A stretch of DNA of 5,955 nt from Pseudomonadota bacterium (GTDB lineage: Bacteria > Pseudomonadota > Alphaproteobacteria > Caulobacterales > Caulobacteraceae): contig JAEZCL010000281.1 of the NCBI GenBank assembly GCA_023433585.1, positions 1 through 5,955 of the forward strand, given 5' to 3'. Below the pieces are notes generated by a model. It had not been told where the DNA came from. It ran no database searches and saw only the letters and a program-made list of their open reading frames with translations. The number at the start of each line of letters is the position of its first letter. Position 1 is the first letter of the stretch. The position numbers and the translations under genes were made by a program. Below are positions 5,198 through 5,955 of this stretch, one piece after another.

Positions 5198-5955
5198 ATG
5201 ATACTGACCTGTCCCGAGTGCGCCACCAGCTATTTCGTCCCCGATGAGCGTCTGGGGCCGGATGGGCGCCGTGTGCGCTGCCAGTCCTGCGCCCACACCT
5301 GGCGGGCCGTGTCCGAGGAGCCGCTGGACCTGGTCGTCTCCGCCGACGGCGCGGCCGCGGCCGATGCGCCCCCGGCCGGATTCGGCCGCCGGGACGAGCA
5401 CACGCCCGAGGCCCTCGCCGACGCCCCGGCCCCTGAGCTTCCCCGCGCTTTCCGCGCGCGCGCCGAGCATCAGCGCCGCATGCGGCGGGTCGCCGCCGTG
5501 GGCGCGGTCTGGGCGGGCCTGGCCTGCATCTTCCTGGGGCTGATGGGCGGGGCCTTCCTGTTCCGGGTGCAGGTGGTGGAGCTTTATCCGCGCGCCGCCG
5601 CCGCCTACGCCATGGCCGGGATCCCGGTGAACCCGGTGGGGCTGGAGTTCGAGGCCGTCCAGGCGCGCCCGGCGCCGAACCGTCCCGGCCAGGTGCTGAT
5701 CTCGGGGGCCCTTCGCAACGTGCGGGACCGGCCGATCAGCCCGCCGGTGGTGCGCGTGGCCCTGCTGGACGCCGAGGGAAGCGAGATCGGCCATCAGATG
5801 CTGACCGTGCCGGGGCCGCCGATCCAGCCCGGCGCTGTGCTGGGCTTCGCCACCCTGGCCCCCGATCCTCAGGCGCGGGCCGCCGACATCGGCGTCGCCT
5901 TCGCCCCGGACACGGCGCCCCTCGCGCAGCCCGAAGATGTCGCGGCGCCCACGGC
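5198..5955 (+). CDS. MJ0042-type zinc-ribbon membrane protein with DUF3426-like region (partial)
   Basis: Gene starting at ATG 5198 and running off the right edge with 252 codons visible and no stop. The first about 36 residues form a zinc ribbon, CPEC (5-8) and CQSC (28-31) with TSYFVPDERLGPDGRRVRC between, the classic MJ0042/zinc_ribbon_5 pattern. A charged, Ala/Pro-rich linker follows (about 40-95), then one membrane segment (about 97-121, preceded by RRMRR). The next region, FRVQVVELYPRAAAAYAMAGIPVNPVGLEFEAVQ onward, resembles DUF3426, with a predicted beta-rich domain (ISGALRNVRDRPISPPVVRVALLDAEG). By topology the ribbon would be cytoplasmic and the DUF3426-like part periplasmic. The function is unknown; the ribbon may bind protein or nucleic acid. 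It is divergent from ftsE with a 74-nt gap. No good ribosome site is visible: the GGGAGGGGG at 5167-5174 is too far from the ATG, so leaderless or weak initiation is possible. Confidence 0.9.
   Translation, partial: MILTCPECATSYFVPDERLGPDGRRVRCQSCAHTWRAVSEEPLDLVVSADGAAAADAPPAGFGRRDEHTPEALADAPAPELPRAFRARAEHQRRMRRVAAVGAVWAGLACIFLGLMGGAFLFRVQVVELYPRAAAAYAMAGIPVNPVGLEFEAVQARPAPNRPGQVLISGALRNVRDRPISPPVVRVALLDAEGSEIGHQMLTVPGPPIQPGAVLGFATLAPDPQARAADIGVAFAPDTAPLAQPEDVAAPT

Noticed and set aside
4422..5201. Long + strand frame opposite ftsE
   Set aside because: Shadow of a complete FtsE with all ABC motifs; no recognisable domain in the antisense product.
3499..5226. 575-codon open frame suggesting an N-terminally extended or fused FtsX
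   Set aside because: The upstream part is Arg/Pro/Gly-rich, lies over the well-supported ftsE in another frame, and the ATG at 4410 fits the family length and the ATGA overlap.
5000..5794. - strand frame opposite the zinc-ribbon gene and entering ftsE
   Set aside because: It overlaps a gene with a clear CxxC pair and membrane segment, and its own product is His/Arg/Gly-rich without motifs.

Overview
The window is GC-rich, densely coding DNA from a bacterial chromosome. Gene content, gene order and protein style point to an alphaproteobacterium, most likely Caulobacterales (Brevundimonas/Caulobacter-like). That placement rests on remembered family resemblance, not on a search. I see no RNA gene, insertion sequence, CRISPR array or phage gene.

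Layout. On the + strand, positions 1-328 hold the 3' end of an EnvC-type LytM/M23 protein (a regulator of peptidoglycan amidases). Next comes a complete periplasmic S41 C-terminal processing protease, CtpA (about 422-1885). Positions 1886-2162 are a non-coding convergent gap filled with three different palindromic elements. On the - strand, read from right to left, are ftsE (5123-4407), ftsX (4410-3499), a YdcF/DUF218 membrane-anchored protein (3502-2882) and plsC, a 1-acylglycerol-3-phosphate acyltransferase (2879-2163). These four are packed with two ATGA stop/start overlaps and one 2-nt gap, so they look like one translationally coupled operon. Divergent from ftsE, a + strand gene beginning at 5198 encodes an MJ0042-type zinc ribbon joined to a membrane segment and a DUF3426-like region. 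It runs off the right edge.

How the genes may work together. All recognisable genes concern the cell envelope and division. FtsEX is the ABC-type complex that, in E. coli, controls EnvC through the periplasmic loop of FtsX, and EnvC then activates amidases that split septal peptidoglycan. Here an EnvC-type gene and ftsEX lie within about 4 kb of each other, separated by CtpA, a family known in other bacteria to degrade peptidoglycan hydrolases. YdcF-family proteins and PlsC link the operon to envelope carbohydrate/peptidoglycan and phospholipid metabolism. The genes themselves are ordinary core genes. The less ordinary parts are the palindrome cluster between ctpA and plsC, including two hairpins with compensatory base changes and a repeat arm that contains the plsC stop codon, and GANTC (CcrM-type) sites close to the starts of ctpA and ftsE. 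I found no clearly new biological system.
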